Made by a program: the position numbers and the translations under genes. From NCBI RefSeq assembly GCF_009727055.1, contig NC_052357.1, positions 18,196,114 through 18,260,113 on the forward strand: a stretch of 64,000 bases of DNA, given 5' to 3'. Positions within the stretch are counted from its first letter, which is position 1, and each line of letters starts with the position of its first letter. The DNA is from Benincasa hispida. Lineage: Eukaryota; Streptophyta; Magnoliopsida; Cucurbitales; Cucurbitaceae. Of the stretch, positions 33,062 through 44,483 are shown one piece after another. The notes under the pieces are model-generated. The model was not told where the DNA came from and did no database searches. It saw only the letters and a list, made by a program, of their open reading frames with translations.

Positions 33062-33947
33062 GGCTAAATGTATGAGATACATTATTTTAGAGGAAATTAG
33101 ATATAAATATGATTTATATCAAGTAGAGGAGAAAATACTATAGTAGATATATGATATCAAAGTATAGGATATAAATATAATATGATTATATTTATTAATT
33201 AAATTAATTAATTAATTATTTGATAATTAACGGATTTATCCACAGTCGGACATAGGTAGTGGAGTTGCGATGGTTATGGTAACCGACGGATTAAAACAAT
33301 GAAAATCGTTTTCATTTTGATCATAATTCGTGCATTCATATTATCGCGCGCCCAAAAAAAATTCGTGAAAGCGATCGCGAGAGCCTATACATAGAAGCTC
33401 GTCCGTTTAAACGATTGTCTGCCTCACATTTTCTCTAAATGATCATATACATTTTACCTAAACGATCGTTCAGTGTTTCCTACACGATCGTGTAGCTCTA
33501 CTATACGATAAGCATTTCCGCTATACGATAACAAAGTTTCATCTCCTACTTGCTTATCATCTACACGACGCATTATCCTTCGTCCTCTACCAAACTCACC
33601 AAAGCCCACTCTTTAGGTTTTTTATGCCGAGGATACCCGAGTTTCTCTTGTTGTGATGTCGTCCCCACTGCATTATTTGTGTACATTTTGATCATGCTGT
33701 TAAGTCGACATACTCGCTGGGTGTTGGTAGATCTGTGGGAGGTTTTCTGCTGCTTAGGGTTCAGACGTTTGAAGAGTGTCTTCATTTGGTATGAACCCTT
33801 TCATGGTTTTTATTGTATTCTAAGCATGCCGATAATTAGATTATATGCATAACTGTATATGTTGAATGTATGTCGTTTGTGTTTCAGCCCCTGTGAAATC
33901 GGAGCGATCTAAACCCGCTCATGGAACCCTCGGAATGAGATCCTTCA
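33062..33947 (+). mobile_element. Truncated copia LTR, right ~0.9 kb
   Basis: Plus-oriented LTR text from GGCTAAATGTATGAGATACATTA through AT-rich sequence, ACGATCG/TACGATA words (33400-33530) and the tail GGAATGAGATCCTTCA, ending at 33947 like the solo LTR at 7447. It most resembles the LTR at 56506-58369 (shared ACTATAGTAGATATATGATATC). The left half is missing. ORFs at 33550-33852 and 33573-33785 are in the LTR and not genes. Confidence 0.7.
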
Positions 33948-34560
33948 CTTAGCACCATACACGAGCATATAGTCTCTCGTTCTCTGAAGATACTTAAGGA
34001 TGTTTTTAACGACAGTCTAATGATCATATCCAAGATTGGACTGATATCTGTTGGCAATTTCAACTACATAGCATATATCAGGACGAGTACACAACATGGC
34101 ATACAGTAGACTCCTTACTACTGATGCATATGGAATTTGCCTTATAACCTCAACCTTCTAAGGTGTCTTAGGACATTGTTCCTTAGACAGATGAATTCCA
34201 TGCCTGAAAGGCAACATACCTTTCTTTGAATTTTTTATTTTATATCGAGACAACATCTTGTCTATATAAGATGCCTGATACAATGATTTTGTTCTGTTTT
34301 TGCGGTTCCGAACAATTTGAATCCTAGGAACATACCGTGCTTCTTCCAAATCCTTCATTTGGAATTGCGTGGCTAGCCATATCTTAATGTCAACTAGAAA
34401 TTCTACTTCCTTCCCAATGAGTAGAATATCATCAACATATAGAACTAGAAATTCTACTTTATCCACATCACCCATTGCTTGTTTAAAAGTCAATGGATCC
34501 TCTAAATCATCATCAAGTATGACGATCTGTGTTTCAGTTAAACCCATATACCGATCAGGC
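33948..34560 (-). pseudogene. Copia RT remnant with internal deletion (element D)
   Basis: 34547-34158 is one open minus frame that joins the integrase-RT linker (MGLTETQIVILDD, DPLTFKQAMGDVDK) directly to the RT catalytic region (LVLYVDDILLIG), then QASYIDKMLSRY. The RT N-terminal core, roughly 600 bp in element A, is missing without loss of frame. 34157-33948 continues into the RNase H-proximal RT in a broken frame and is cut by the LTR fragment ending at 33947. Small direct repeat ACTAGAAATTCTACTT at 34394 and 34443. Confidence 0.8.
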
Positions 34561-35478
34561 TATTGCACAACCCTCCCACTACATTAAGACATTTTTAATT
34601 CTTGAGAAGGATGTGAAGTACCAATTCCATCAACAACTCTTATTGAAGGACCTGCTCGATCAACAACTTTTGTTGATCTATCTGTAGTTTCTTTGATTAT
34701 CTCACTTAATATTACTTAATATTAGCGTGCTGCGAGGTTGATGATTGTTAATATGGTCTTCCTCTAGGAATGTTGCATATGTCGACACAAATACTTTATC
34801 TTCCTGAGGATCATAAAAGAAGCCACCTTTTGTCTCTTAGGGATAGCCTACAAATAGGCATACTTTTGAACGACATTCTAACTTCTTTGGATTTTTCACG
34901 ACCACATGAGTTGAGCATCCCTAAATCCTGAAGTGACGTAAACTACCTTTACGTCATCTCTATAACTTGTAAAGTATTTCTGAAATACTTTTCGAAAGAA
35001 CCATGTTCAATATATATATCGTAGTCCCTACTACATGACCCCAAAAAGAACTTGGCAACTGAGCATAACTCATCATAGCACGAACCATGTCCAACAGGAT
35101 TCTATTTCTCCTTTCTACAACACCATTTTGTTGAGATGTGCCATGTACTGTGAGTTATGACTGAATTTCATGTTTTATCAAATAGTCCTGAAATTTTACG
35201 TCTATGTACTCACCACCTCAATCTAATCGAAGTGTTTTAATCTTTTTACCTAATTGGTTCTCAACCTCTGCCTTATATTCCTTGAACTTTTCAAGTGTAT
35301 CGAACTTATGATGTATTAGGTAAATGTAGTCATACCTTGAATAATCATTGATGAAGTTGATGAAATATTCATGCCTTCCTCTTACTTTAACATTTATCAG
35401 ACCACAAAGGTCTGAATGTAATAGCTCTAAGGGTTCTTTAGCTCTAAGACCTTTTCCAGTAAAAGATCTTTTGGTCAT
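34561..35478 (-). pseudogene. Copia integrase (element D), C-terminal part
   Basis: 35478-35218 encodes MTKRSFTGKGLRAKEPLELLHSDLC, INFINDYSRYDYIYL and KIKTLRLD: the end of the integrase zinc finger and the first catalytic residues. 35217-34561 continues in broken frames through the rest of the core and the tail near 34790-34870 (FFYDPQEDKVFVSTYATFLEED equivalents). The zinc-finger half continues at 37390 on the far side of a solo gypsy LTR. Confidence 0.8.
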
Positions 35479-37389
35479 TGATGAGGGGCAGAAATGTACG
35501 TCATTATAAGCCTTCTATTTAGAATTATGAGGGTTGTTAAGTAGAATATGTGGTGATTATACTAAGAATTCATGAGAAAACGAGCTTGCGTCGATCGACA
35601 TTAAAAATCTCGGCTAACCCACTTTTATGCGTATATGCATTCAATTGTTTATTTTTGTAGCAAACATAGGAATCAATCGCATGTGGTGAATCTCGCCATT
35701 GCAGAGGCGTCGCATACGCTCTATGCATGGATGTTGCAGCCATTAACCGCATGTGCTCATCACATAGAGGTTATGGCTACAAAGTATAACCATAATAGAG
35801 GGATGACCGCAAAGGTGGTGGAATGCGATGATACTCCGGAAACCAAGCATGAACGCATACCTCGGGAGTATCAATAAGTGATGTTGACATTTCACCTACC
35901 ACACCGTTAGCAGTAGAGATTCAGAGCAGGCCCATCACACTGTTAGCTGCAGAATTTCAGAGAAGGACCATTAATGCTATCGGTGATCAAGATCTATAAA
36001 TAGAAGCCTTAGAGCCTAACTTTAAATCATCCAGGTTTTTGCCTTCGGGCAGATCCTTATGATCTAGACCAAAGCGTGAGAAGATATTCTTGAGAGTTCT
36101 TCATTCCTTCATCCATTCTGAGTGATGACCAGAGCCTTCACCGGAGCTAGATCTCGAGAAAGACTACTCCACCGCCCATCCATGGCACCACCGGCAGCCT
36201 TGACACATATCTGACGGAAGCAAGATGTTGCTTCCATCTGGCCCTCCATTTCTCTTCTATCTCTGTATTGTATTACATTGTGGCTTAAGAGATTAATACA
36301 TTTTGTGATCAATGAATTTCTATATTTCCTTCGATTCCATCATCATTTATCTCTTCCTAACATCCTTTACTTTCATTGCACCACTAAGTAAGATTGCTAG
36401 AGTATCGCATACTTAATCATGCGGCATAGACATATGAAGCATGCAGCAAACCACCGAGAGGTGTGCGTTACGCGAGTGTTGTGAGAAAATCCTATTTGCT
36501 TAGTGAGAGGTTATAGCAACGCTTGTCTATGAGTGAACGCAAGGCTTGTCTATGTGCTGATCAGCAGTAGCTAACTGCCCAGGAGGGTAAGTAGTGGAAC
36601 TCACTAAGCAAAGTAAGCATGTGTTCCTAGAAATAGGAATAATCTTATGTCAACCATACTTTATGTGATTACCTTGTCTTATGAGCGCATCATTCATCAT
36701 TTAGGCATACTTGGGAGAGTAGTCTAAAAGCCAAATCTAGACTTGGGAGAGTGGATTGAATCGCATAAGCAAGAATGGAGACTTAGGAATAAGCTTCATT
36801 TGCTATTACACAACGCATGCACCCTATGAATAGGATATGAAAGTATGTGGTCACATCGCATGCGTCTAGAAGTAAGATAAGGTGGTATACGGTCATCTTG
36901 TTTATGTGTGAGAGCACTTGAGCGGGAATAGAGACTTGGAAATAAGGCCTCTCGACACTATCGCATATACATCGCATGCGTCTTCGTCAAGTGTATATAT
37001 CATGATTTCATAGCTTGCGTTGGCTGGGGTTACCCTTGCGGTCAAGCTTAGCATTATGATGAAGACATCCTCGCCATTTTATCTATTTTTCCATGCATTT
37101 TACTACACGTTAACTGTTTCCGTGTCTCTATCTCTTATAGTCATATTTCCATTGTTTAATCTGTTAGTTAGGAGTAGGAGTAGTGCATAGCCCATAACCC
37201 TCAACATTCTCTTATTCTTCGTCGCAAACATATTACTTCATGACATTTAGCTACAAGTCCCTGAGTTCGACCTCGGATCACCCGAGAAACTTGCGATCTC
37301 GTTATACTTGGCGAGAGTGCAAGAAAACTTGTGGCAAGAACGCATGGTTATCAAATGCATATTTATTTACCTCCATTCCCAGCACATCA
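35479..37389 (+). mobile_element. Solo Athila-type LTR inside element D integrase
   Basis: 1911 bp from TGATGAGGGGCAGAAATGTACG to CCCAGCACATCA. The start matches the right-hand Athila LTR (TGATAATGGGCAGAAATGCACG at 58370), and the internal text is shared (CTATAAATAG box, CTTGGGAGAGT/GACTTAGGAATAAGC repeats, AAGTCCCTGAGTTCGACC). Flanks are GTCAT (35474-35478) and GCCAT (37390-37394), a 5-bp target duplication with one mismatch. No gag or pol follows, so a solo LTR. ORFs inside (35570, 35635, 36109, 36783) are not genes. Confidence 0.85.
35995..36003 (+). promoter_or_regulatory. TATA box of solo Athila LTR
   Basis: TATAAATAG in the context GATCTATAAATAGAAGCC, corresponding to the box at 58867-58874 in the right-hand Athila LTR. 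A potentially still functional promoter reading rightwards, antisense to element D. Confidence 0.5.
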
Positions 37390-38177
37390 GCCATCTTACC
37401 CTAAAGACAAGATTCACATGGTGGTAAAGAGCTATCTTCTAACTGGTTTAGAAGTTCACTCTTAACCAATCTCTCAATCCTATTAACTTATGATGAGTTT
37501 GGAGAAATTTGGAGAAATTTTCCTTTTCTTATGATGAGTTTCAGTTGATTTAAACATCTCTATATTCAAACGGCTTTTACCTCAGTTAATTTTAACACGT
37601 ATAAGTTATTCTTTAGATTTGCAGAATATACTATATTACCTTTTGAGATAATGAACATTTCATTATATTCAAAAGAAAATTTGTAATTTTGTTTTAGCAA
37701 ACATGAGATAGAAATTAAATTCATTTTCATAAAAGGAATATAATAAACATTTTCAAGTAAAATTTTTCTATCTCCAATAAATAACTTTATATCGTCCACT
37801 GCTTTAGTTGAAACAACCTCTTCGGTCTCTACCTTAAAAGTTGTTTCACTTTCTGTAAGTTGTCTCTAGGAAATAGTTTCCTGAGCAAAAGTACAAATAT
37901 GATTAGTGGCTCCCAAATCCATTATCCAAGTTAACTTATCGTTTTCCACCAAGCACATCCCAATGACAAGTAAATCATAGTTACTTTATTGTGTTTTCTG
38001 ATAAGTAGCAGAATTAGAAGATAGAGGACATTCCTCTGTTAAAATATAGTCTAAATCATCAACTTCTAGTATATTTGATTTCCATGTTGGTTTACCGTTG
38101 AAAGCGAGTAAATTTGAAGAATTCAACATGCTAAAATTATAAATAAATTCTAATAAGTGAATTGCTTCTAAACCCAA
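37390..38177 (-). pseudogene. Copia gag start, protease and integrase zinc end (element D)
   Basis: 38177-37986 is a Gag N-terminus (LLAFNGKPTWKSN, LDYILTEECPLSS). It runs, after a stop, straight into the protease active-site region (LGATNHIC near 37915, with Leu in place of the Ser of the DSGA motif), and 37799-37566 gives LENVYYIPFMKMNLIS. 37565-37390 holds pre-integrase text and the CESCL zinc motif. Most of Gag including its zinc knuckle is deleted. The catalytic Asp survives but Ser is replaced. Confidence 0.75.
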
Positions 38178-39184
38178 TCAAATTTTAGCAAAGTAATAAT
38201 GTACCCAAATTTCATTATTTTATTTGCAACGATACTATAGTGAGTCTGAATAAGGGCTACTGAGGGGTAGTCAAATACTCATTCACTAAAGCAAGACATT
38301 CTTGACTAAATACTATCTCTAGAATAACTCATATTCCGACAGTCATTTAACTACCGTTTTCGGTCAAGAACTTACTAACACTTCGTAATTCTGTAAGTGT
38401 AACCCTCCAATTTTAGTTTTCAGAGATTAGCGGCCCCAACGATGCTACTGAATTGGAAAGTCAAAGTGGGAAATGACCTAAGAAATTCTATCCATTTCTA
38501 GAGTTTGATTGTTCCGAATCCTATGTTACAACCCTCCAAGGGGATAGCCGTCATTAAATGACTAGCAAGGGCTGCTTAAAGCTAACTGATAGGCACAACA
38601 TAGGAATCCCACGGTCCAAACCAACAGAAGAGAGCGTAGAACACGTTGATACATATCCTTCACCTACTTATTTTGAACTACTTCTACGATTCAACTTGAT
38701 ATTGATCCATACAAACACTTTCTGAATGGAGGTCACTTCCAAGGAGACACGACGCGTTGTATGAATCTCACGGTGTGAACTTTCTAGGGACGTAAGAGTT
38801 GAAATCAATATATCACATATTTGATTTTCTAATGAACAATCTTCCCCTTATTCACCTTGATCTTGATTCATGCAAATACTTTTCAAATGGAAGTCACTTC
38901 AAGGGTGACACGAAACGTCGTATGAATCTCATGGTGCGAACTCTTTTAGGGACATGAGAATTAAAATCAAAACATTGTGTATCTGATTTTACAGTGAACA
39001 ACTTCACCTATTCACCTAGATCTTGATTCATGCAAACACTTTCCATATGGAGATTACTTCCAAGGTGACACGAAGCGAAGCATAAATCTCAATGTGAACT
39101 CTTACGGATGTGAGAGCTAAAAAACAAAACATCGTATATGTTATTAATCTCCCACTGAAGTGTTCTAACAACATATCATATACG
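38178..39184 (-). other. 5' leader of element D with tandem ~150-bp repeats
   Basis: No gene. Between about 38670 and 39160 three copies of a 150-160-bp unit follow one another: each has CACCTA.TT..., TTGAT..TGATTCATGCAAA(C/T)ACTTT, GGA.(G/A)TCACTTC(C)AAGG.(G/T)GACACGA, and ATGAATCTCA(C/T)GGTG(T/C)GAACTCTT..GGGAC(G/A)TGAGA. Related single or partial units lie at 1890-2110 and 12880-13160. Upstream, 38510-38650 has GTTACAACCCTCCAAGGGGAT. The primer site expected next to the LTR at 39185 is not there. Confidence 0.7.
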
Positions 39185-40909
39185 TGAAGGAACTCTATTC
39201 ACAGAGAACCTTTGAGCGGAAGCAGATCGTCCAAATCTCATCTCGATTGAACACATACATTTACAGTTAACAAAACAGATTATGTATTAGAAACTAAATT
39301 ATAGCATGCTTCTGAATTAAAAAACAAAGTTTAGAGATTATTTGAAGAACCGTTCTTCAAGATATCCCTTGATTGTACTCGTTCACGAATGCATCGAACA
39401 AGTCACGAACTCCCTTGATCAGCAACAAGCAAAAACTCGATCCTCGAACCAACAAGGAAATTACCACTTAGTGACCTTGGTATTTTCGGTGTGAGAATCT
39501 AGGAGTAGTGGGCTCTGGCTAATTTTTTTAGAGGGAATTTTGGAGTTTGAGGAGGAAGACGATTGAGTAGGCACAAGACTATCATATAGCAAAGACACTC
39601 TGTCGGTTAGAGAAAATGAGACTATCGCTTAGGCTCTCAACTTCAATTGTGTAGTTACACGATCACAAATCGTGTCTCTCTTTGGAGTTATGAAACAATT
39701 TTCATTTTATTCGATTTTTTGCCACAAATCTAAATAATTACCCACTAAGGGTGGTTATGGAGAAAAAAGTGTTAATTATAAAATAATTAATAAATATAAA
39801 TAAATATGATAACTAACTTATCATATTGTATTTATAACCTATAGCTTTAATATTGCATCATATTCAATATATAAACCATAGTTCTCTTTCTCTATTTTAT
39901 GGCATTTAATATAAATTATATTTATATTAAATTTAATAACTATGAATTTTATTCATAGAAAATATATTTGAATCATATTCAAATATTAGTTCCTCTAATT
40001 AAACAATAATGTATCAAATACATTATATCAATTATATCATATATAATTGGATTAATTTAATTATACCATATATAATTAAACTCCCTCTTATTAATTTAAA
40101 CATTTCAAATTAACCCAAAAATTGATTCTCAACTTAAATCCATTGAGCTACCAAGGGATCTTATGGACCTGTAGTTTGAAGCTCCAATGGTACATGAATA
40201 ACTGATTAAACTCTTTAATCACATTATCCACGATCCGTTAATTGCAGGGCACTCCACTGAAGACCGACAGCTGCACTCTTCGCACTACAGATATATTTCT
40301 ATGTCCATTGGATATAACCAATCAAAAGTACAATGACCCTTCACAAATTGCTCATAAGTACAGCTGGGCCAAATTACCGTTTTGCCTATGTAGTTACATC
40401 TAACTCCTTAAGTATCACTGATCCCTCTAATGAACAATAGATCATAGTCCCACTATGACTAAATCCCTATCGGGCCAAGAAAGGGTGTGGCACCACATTG
40501 TTCAAGTCTCAGAATCAATCTTTAAGAGAGCAATTTATCTACTTACCCATGCTTCGAGGAAAGTGTGAATTTCATCTTGTGTAGCTGAGTTCCCAACTCC
40601 CCAATCAGATGAATCCCTAAAATGGTAGGCTTGTTAAGTCGACGATCTAGCCACTTTCAATGCAAATCAGAAGACTGCCCTCATAGGCAGGAGTTCACAA
40701 CTCACTCAGGATTAAGGTTATGTTACCTATGGTCATCCTAGTGAAATGAAAGTCTCAATTATTAATGGCGTTATATAAAGAGACTAAACATTTCGTGGTC
40801 CAGTATTATATAAACTCTTTTATATAGAATATCTCCATTCGCATGTCTAATACACGAATGATCAGGATCAGATTATTTGTAGGCACTTTACAACATTTGT
40901 AACACTTAC
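39185..40909 (-). mobile_element. 5' LTR of copia element D, truncated by insertion
   Basis: Starts TGAAGGAACTC and carries family landmarks: GCGGAAGCAGATCG (39224), ACGATCACAAATCGTG (39658), GAGCTACCAAGGGATCTTATGGACC (about 40145), GCACTACAGATATATTTC (about 40280), and TTTACAACATTTGTAACACTTAC. It is interrupted at 40910 by a gypsy LTR; I do not see the rest of it afterwards. Confidence 0.78.
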
Positions 40910-43157
40910 TGTAACACCCCACACATGTTTTTAGTAAAAATGTAATTTCAGTAACTTTATTATTTGGAATTTCAGTAATTGTTATTAGTTGGAGGGCATT
41001 TTTGGAATTCAAGTGTAAGTGCGGGAATTTAATTGTTGGCGTGAAATTATTCAATTTGAAATTCAAATTGGAAATTAATGGCAAGACTTAATTTTCTTTT
41101 GAAACGGAAAGAAATTTAATAGTATAAAACGAAAAGGAATTAAATGTAATTATATTTATTTCATTTTTTGTTTTATTATTATTGTTGTTGTTGTTGTTTT
41201 TTATAAAAAGTCAAACCCCATCCCCCCTTTTCTTCCTCACGTTCGTGAGCCCGTTCGACACCACCCAAAGCCACCGCGTCAGTTTCTTCTTCATGACCTC
41301 CGTCTACCACTGCTCAAACGTCGTTCGCTTTTGCCGTCACTGGATCTATCGATTTGGGTAAGATTTCTGTCATTTGGGTTTGTTTTCGGTTGATTCTTGA
41401 ATACTCATTTTCTTTTGACATCAATTGATTGATACCCATTATGTTTCAACTTTGGATTCAAGTTTGTGAAGATATTGAGGTGTTGTTCAGTGAAGTTGGA
41501 GTTTGTTTTAGCGAGTTTTGGTAAGTTTTATGCTTTGATTACCCTCTTGTGGATTAATTTTGGTTGTTGAGAAATTTTGGTAAAGTCATTTGGAAGTGAT
41601 TTTTGACGAAGCTACATATGGATAATTTATTTGAGACATTGGTAGTGAAGTATGTATTTGATTCAAGCTTTAATCATGTAAGTCTAATTTCAAATTATGA
41701 TTAGGGGTTTGATTCAAGAATTTCATTCAAGATGAAGAAGAGTTTGGTTTGCTAATTATTTGGGCTTAAATTGGAGGTTTGGAAGGTGAATTTGAATTGG
41801 ACCACACCTTAGGTAAGGTTATCTGGTAATATTTAGGTGTTTGGAATTGGCGGCTTAACTATTAATCTTAAAGCTTGGTTTATATTTAGGCTTGATTAAG
41901 GATTCAAGAATTTCACAAAGATTCAATTGCTTTTTGGTTCGACCTAATATCAAGGTAAGTAATCTTACTACTGGAACTGCCACGGGCCAGGCATTAGATG
42001 TATGCTAGCACTGTTAAATGAAGGTTTATGGCAGAAATGATAGCAATGAAAGATTGATAGTATAATATGATTAAAGTATGTTCTATTACGAGATCCGAAT
42101 TATTTATTTATGCACATAGACACTTGAATGTTAGTATGAGATGGTATGTACTTCCATGGTTGTATTTGATCTGATGATGTTGAGGTATACATGTATGTTG
42201 TAGAACCATGATGTTGAAGTATATGTGTATGTTGTAAAGCCATGATGTTGAGGTTTATATGTATGTCATAGATTCATACAGTGATGATTATGATGTTGAG
42301 ACTATGCAAATGTCTTTACTGATTAGTTAGATGCCCATTAGATTTTGTGTTTCTTTCGGGATTCACCAGTTTGTGTTTCCTTCGGGATTCATCAGTTTGT
42401 GCTTCCTTCGGGATTCACCAGTTTGTGCGTCCTTCGGGATTCACCAGTTTGCGCCTCCTTCGGGATTCACTAGTTTGCATCTCCTTCGGGATTCACCAGT
42501 TTGCGTCTCCTTCGGGATTCACCAGTTTGCGTCTCCTTCGGGATTCACCAGTTTGCGTCTCCTTCGGGATTCACCAGTTTGCGTCTCCTTCGAGATTCAC
42601 CAGAGGTAGTAGGCATACTTAACTACAGTAGGATAGGACTCAATCTCCTTCTTATTTCATGTGCATATGTGTCCCATGAGGACTAGAGAAGTTATATGTT
42701 TCACCAGAGGTGGGTATCTAGAGGACATAGATGCCCAGCCTGACCCCAGTAGTGGGGTTACTTACTCAGTATTTTATACTTATTCTTTCTCATGCTGTTG
42801 TTTCAGGTAAGGCTAGAGATGCACTAGCGATGGACAAGCGGAATTCGTGATCGAGCCACTGGGAATAGTTTTTACGCTTCCACATCATGAAATTTAGAGT
42901 TCTTTTCATGTTTCTCTTAACTTTTAGTTTTGATGTTTAAAACTTATTTTTAAGAATCATTTTTCAGACTTATTTATTATCTTTTATGATTTATGGGTAC
43001 CCTACTATTGTTTTAATATTTGAAATGAATGAAAGTCTTTTGAACTTACCTTATTTAATTAGCATTTATTTCACCATAACCGAGTGTCGTTTTGAGTTCC
43101 ATGCATGCATGTATTTAATAACGACCTAATTAAGTCCTAGGGGGTCGGGTCGTTATA
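40910..43157 (+). mobile_element. 5' LTR of a gypsy element (Tekay/Del-like), about 2.25 kb
   Basis: TGTAACACCCCACACATG at the left end and GGGTCGGGTCGTTATA at the right, followed by an initiator-Met primer site: the standard form of plant Tekay/Del-type gypsy LTRs (normal last bases CA; here TA). A pyrimidine-rich stretch at 41220-41330 may be near the transcription start. Contains a 26-bp tandem array at 42344-42603. It is inserted in the LTR of element D. Its last 500 bp resemble 16027-16501. The ORF 40806-41084 straddles the junction and is not a gene. Confidence 0.8.
42344..42603 (+). repeat. Ten 26-bp tandem repeats in gypsy LTR
   Basis: Exactly ten 26-bp units of the form TTTGCGTCTCCTTCGGGATT + CACCAG, 42344-42603. 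Units 7-9 are identical, unit 10 has one change (GAGATTC), and units 1-6 drift progressively. The homogeneous right end suggests recent growth there. Because 26 is not a multiple of three, all frames read as repetitive peptide, which explains three false ORFs (42331, 42347, 42501). Confidence 0.93.
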
Positions 43158-43158
43158 G

Positions 43159-43171
43159 TTGGTATCAGAGC
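43159..43171 (+). other. Primer binding site (initiator Met tRNA) of the gypsy element
   Basis: TTGGTATCAGAGC directly after the LTR end at 43157. Fixes plus orientation of this gypsy element. Confidence 0.85.
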
Positions 43172-43440
43172 CCATGTTTTGGGTTCTGTACACTGACTTA
43201 CTATGTAAGTCTAGATTGTCCCTGTGGCCCATGAATGGATTCCTCGTCATCGCCAGGTACGTCTTATCAATTACAAGTTTTATGATAGTTGTGTACTAAA
43301 ATATTTGTTTAGCTTAAATGCACCAGTTATGTTCTAATGCTAGGTCAGTGACTCGTTAGAAGTTATTATAAGAGGATTATCAGGTATGATACTACAAAAG
43401 GAGAAAAGTAAAATAGAGTAAATTATGAGGTCACTTGGTA
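43172..43440 (+). other. Stub of gypsy internal region
   Basis: About 270 bp of leader after the primer site (CCATGTTTTGGGTTCTGTACACTGAC, CCATGAATGGATTCCTCGTC). No gag motif is recognisable before sequence identity switches to copia leader text near 43440. The rest of the element has been lost or displaced. Confidence 0.45.
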
Positions 43441-44469
43441 CTAGTTTATCAAAAGCCATCGAATCCTACACATGCATACTATACATTATAACACTTATAA
43501 TATACTTGCAATGCATGCTACATACTTATCCTATGGTGGAATTTTAAATCTACATAACATACAATATGCATACAATAGATAAATTATTTAATTCATACAT
43601 TCACAATGCATAATTAAATAAACACACTAAAATGGACCGGTTTTGGCATCCTAAGCTAGCTAAAAGCTACATTTATTACAAAAATAAGCAGAAAATAACC
43701 TCGAACTACCTCCGAACACTTCAGACTAGCCCGAACCGCTTGAAAAGGGCTTGAACCAGCTTCAAAAACCGCCCAAGATCGATCAAAATTGGTCAAACCA
43801 GCTTGAACCGAACTGGTCCAGACCATCTGGACCGGCTGGGCCTCCAAACCGAGCGTGCGAATCGAACTCGGGTTGGCTGGAGGGGGCGTGGGTCACCACT
43901 GGGTCAGCTGAAGCAGACGGGCGAGCGCACTTGGGCTAGCGTAGACGGCTTGGGTGAAGAAAATCAGGCTAAAATCGGGCTGGGTCGCGCGCTGTTTGGG
44001 CCGTCAATACAGACTAATGTGGGCCAAGCGTGGGCGGAATTGGGCGTGGCCTTGGATCGTCCACCAGGTTGGGTTGACGGACAGGTTGTTGGGTGTGGAT
44101 CGGGTCTAGAAGCTACATGCGTCAACCATCAGCTCTGTGGGTTGAATCAGCCGTCCGGATCAGGTCGTCAGGTCAGTATGGGAGTGGAATTCAGGTTTGT
44201 GAGCAATTTCACCAAATTGGAGCTGTCCTCTTTACCGGAACCGAGTAATTACAGCCTAATTCTAACTCTAATGACTCTAGCAAATTTACAGACCCTTCAC
44301 AACACGTTAAAACCCTTAAAACACCGGACAATTACAATAATTATTACAATCCAAGAGGAAAAAACAAATGCCAAAATCGAAATTATCTATTTTAGAACAC
44401 AAGCATTCATCACATGAATCAATATCCACCATATGCATAAATTATCCAAAAATTGAGTACTTTAAGCAT
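43441..44469 (-). other. Long non-coding 5' leader of copia element F
   Basis: Minus-oriented leader, with the shared words CATTATAACACTTATAATATAC, CATACTTATCCTATGGTGG and AAATGGACCGGTTTTGGCATCC (complement of A's 1195-1400). A GC-rich island at about 43740-44200 occupies the place of the islands at 13570-13760 and 17570-17780 but differs in sequence (GGGCTGGG/TTGGGC-rich). A 204-codon plus-strand ORF (43803-44417) runs antisense through this island; it has no recognisable domain and I do not call it a gene. Confidence 0.55.
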
Positions 44470-44481
44470 GCTCTGATACCA
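44470..44481 (-). other. Primer binding site (initiator Met tRNA) of F
   Basis: Plus GCTCTGATACCA, minus TGGTATCAGAGC, 2 bp from the LTR end at 44484. Same layout as 14038-14049. Confidence 0.85.
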
Positions 44482-44483
44482 AT

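Noticed and set aside
33550..33852. 100-codon ORF with hydrophobic stretches
   Set aside because: Located in the tail of a truncated copia LTR, with equivalent sequence but no conserved ORF in the LTR at 5380-7447.
36000..37350. Small ORFs and repeated GACTTAGG(G/A)ATAAGC words as a separate gene or satellite
   Set aside because: The same words occur in the Athila LTR at 59330-59600; they are part of that LTR.
42331..42686. Three overlapping plus-strand ORFs of 61-92 codons with repetitive peptides
   Set aside because: They are translations of the 26-bp tandem array in different frames inside a gypsy LTR; repeat structure, not coding constraint, keeps them open.
43803..44417. 204-codon plus-strand ORF
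   Set aside because: It runs antisense through the GC-rich leader of a minus-strand copia element, has no known domain, and GC-rich DNA is expected to be open by chance. Mentioned as part of the leader-island finding only.
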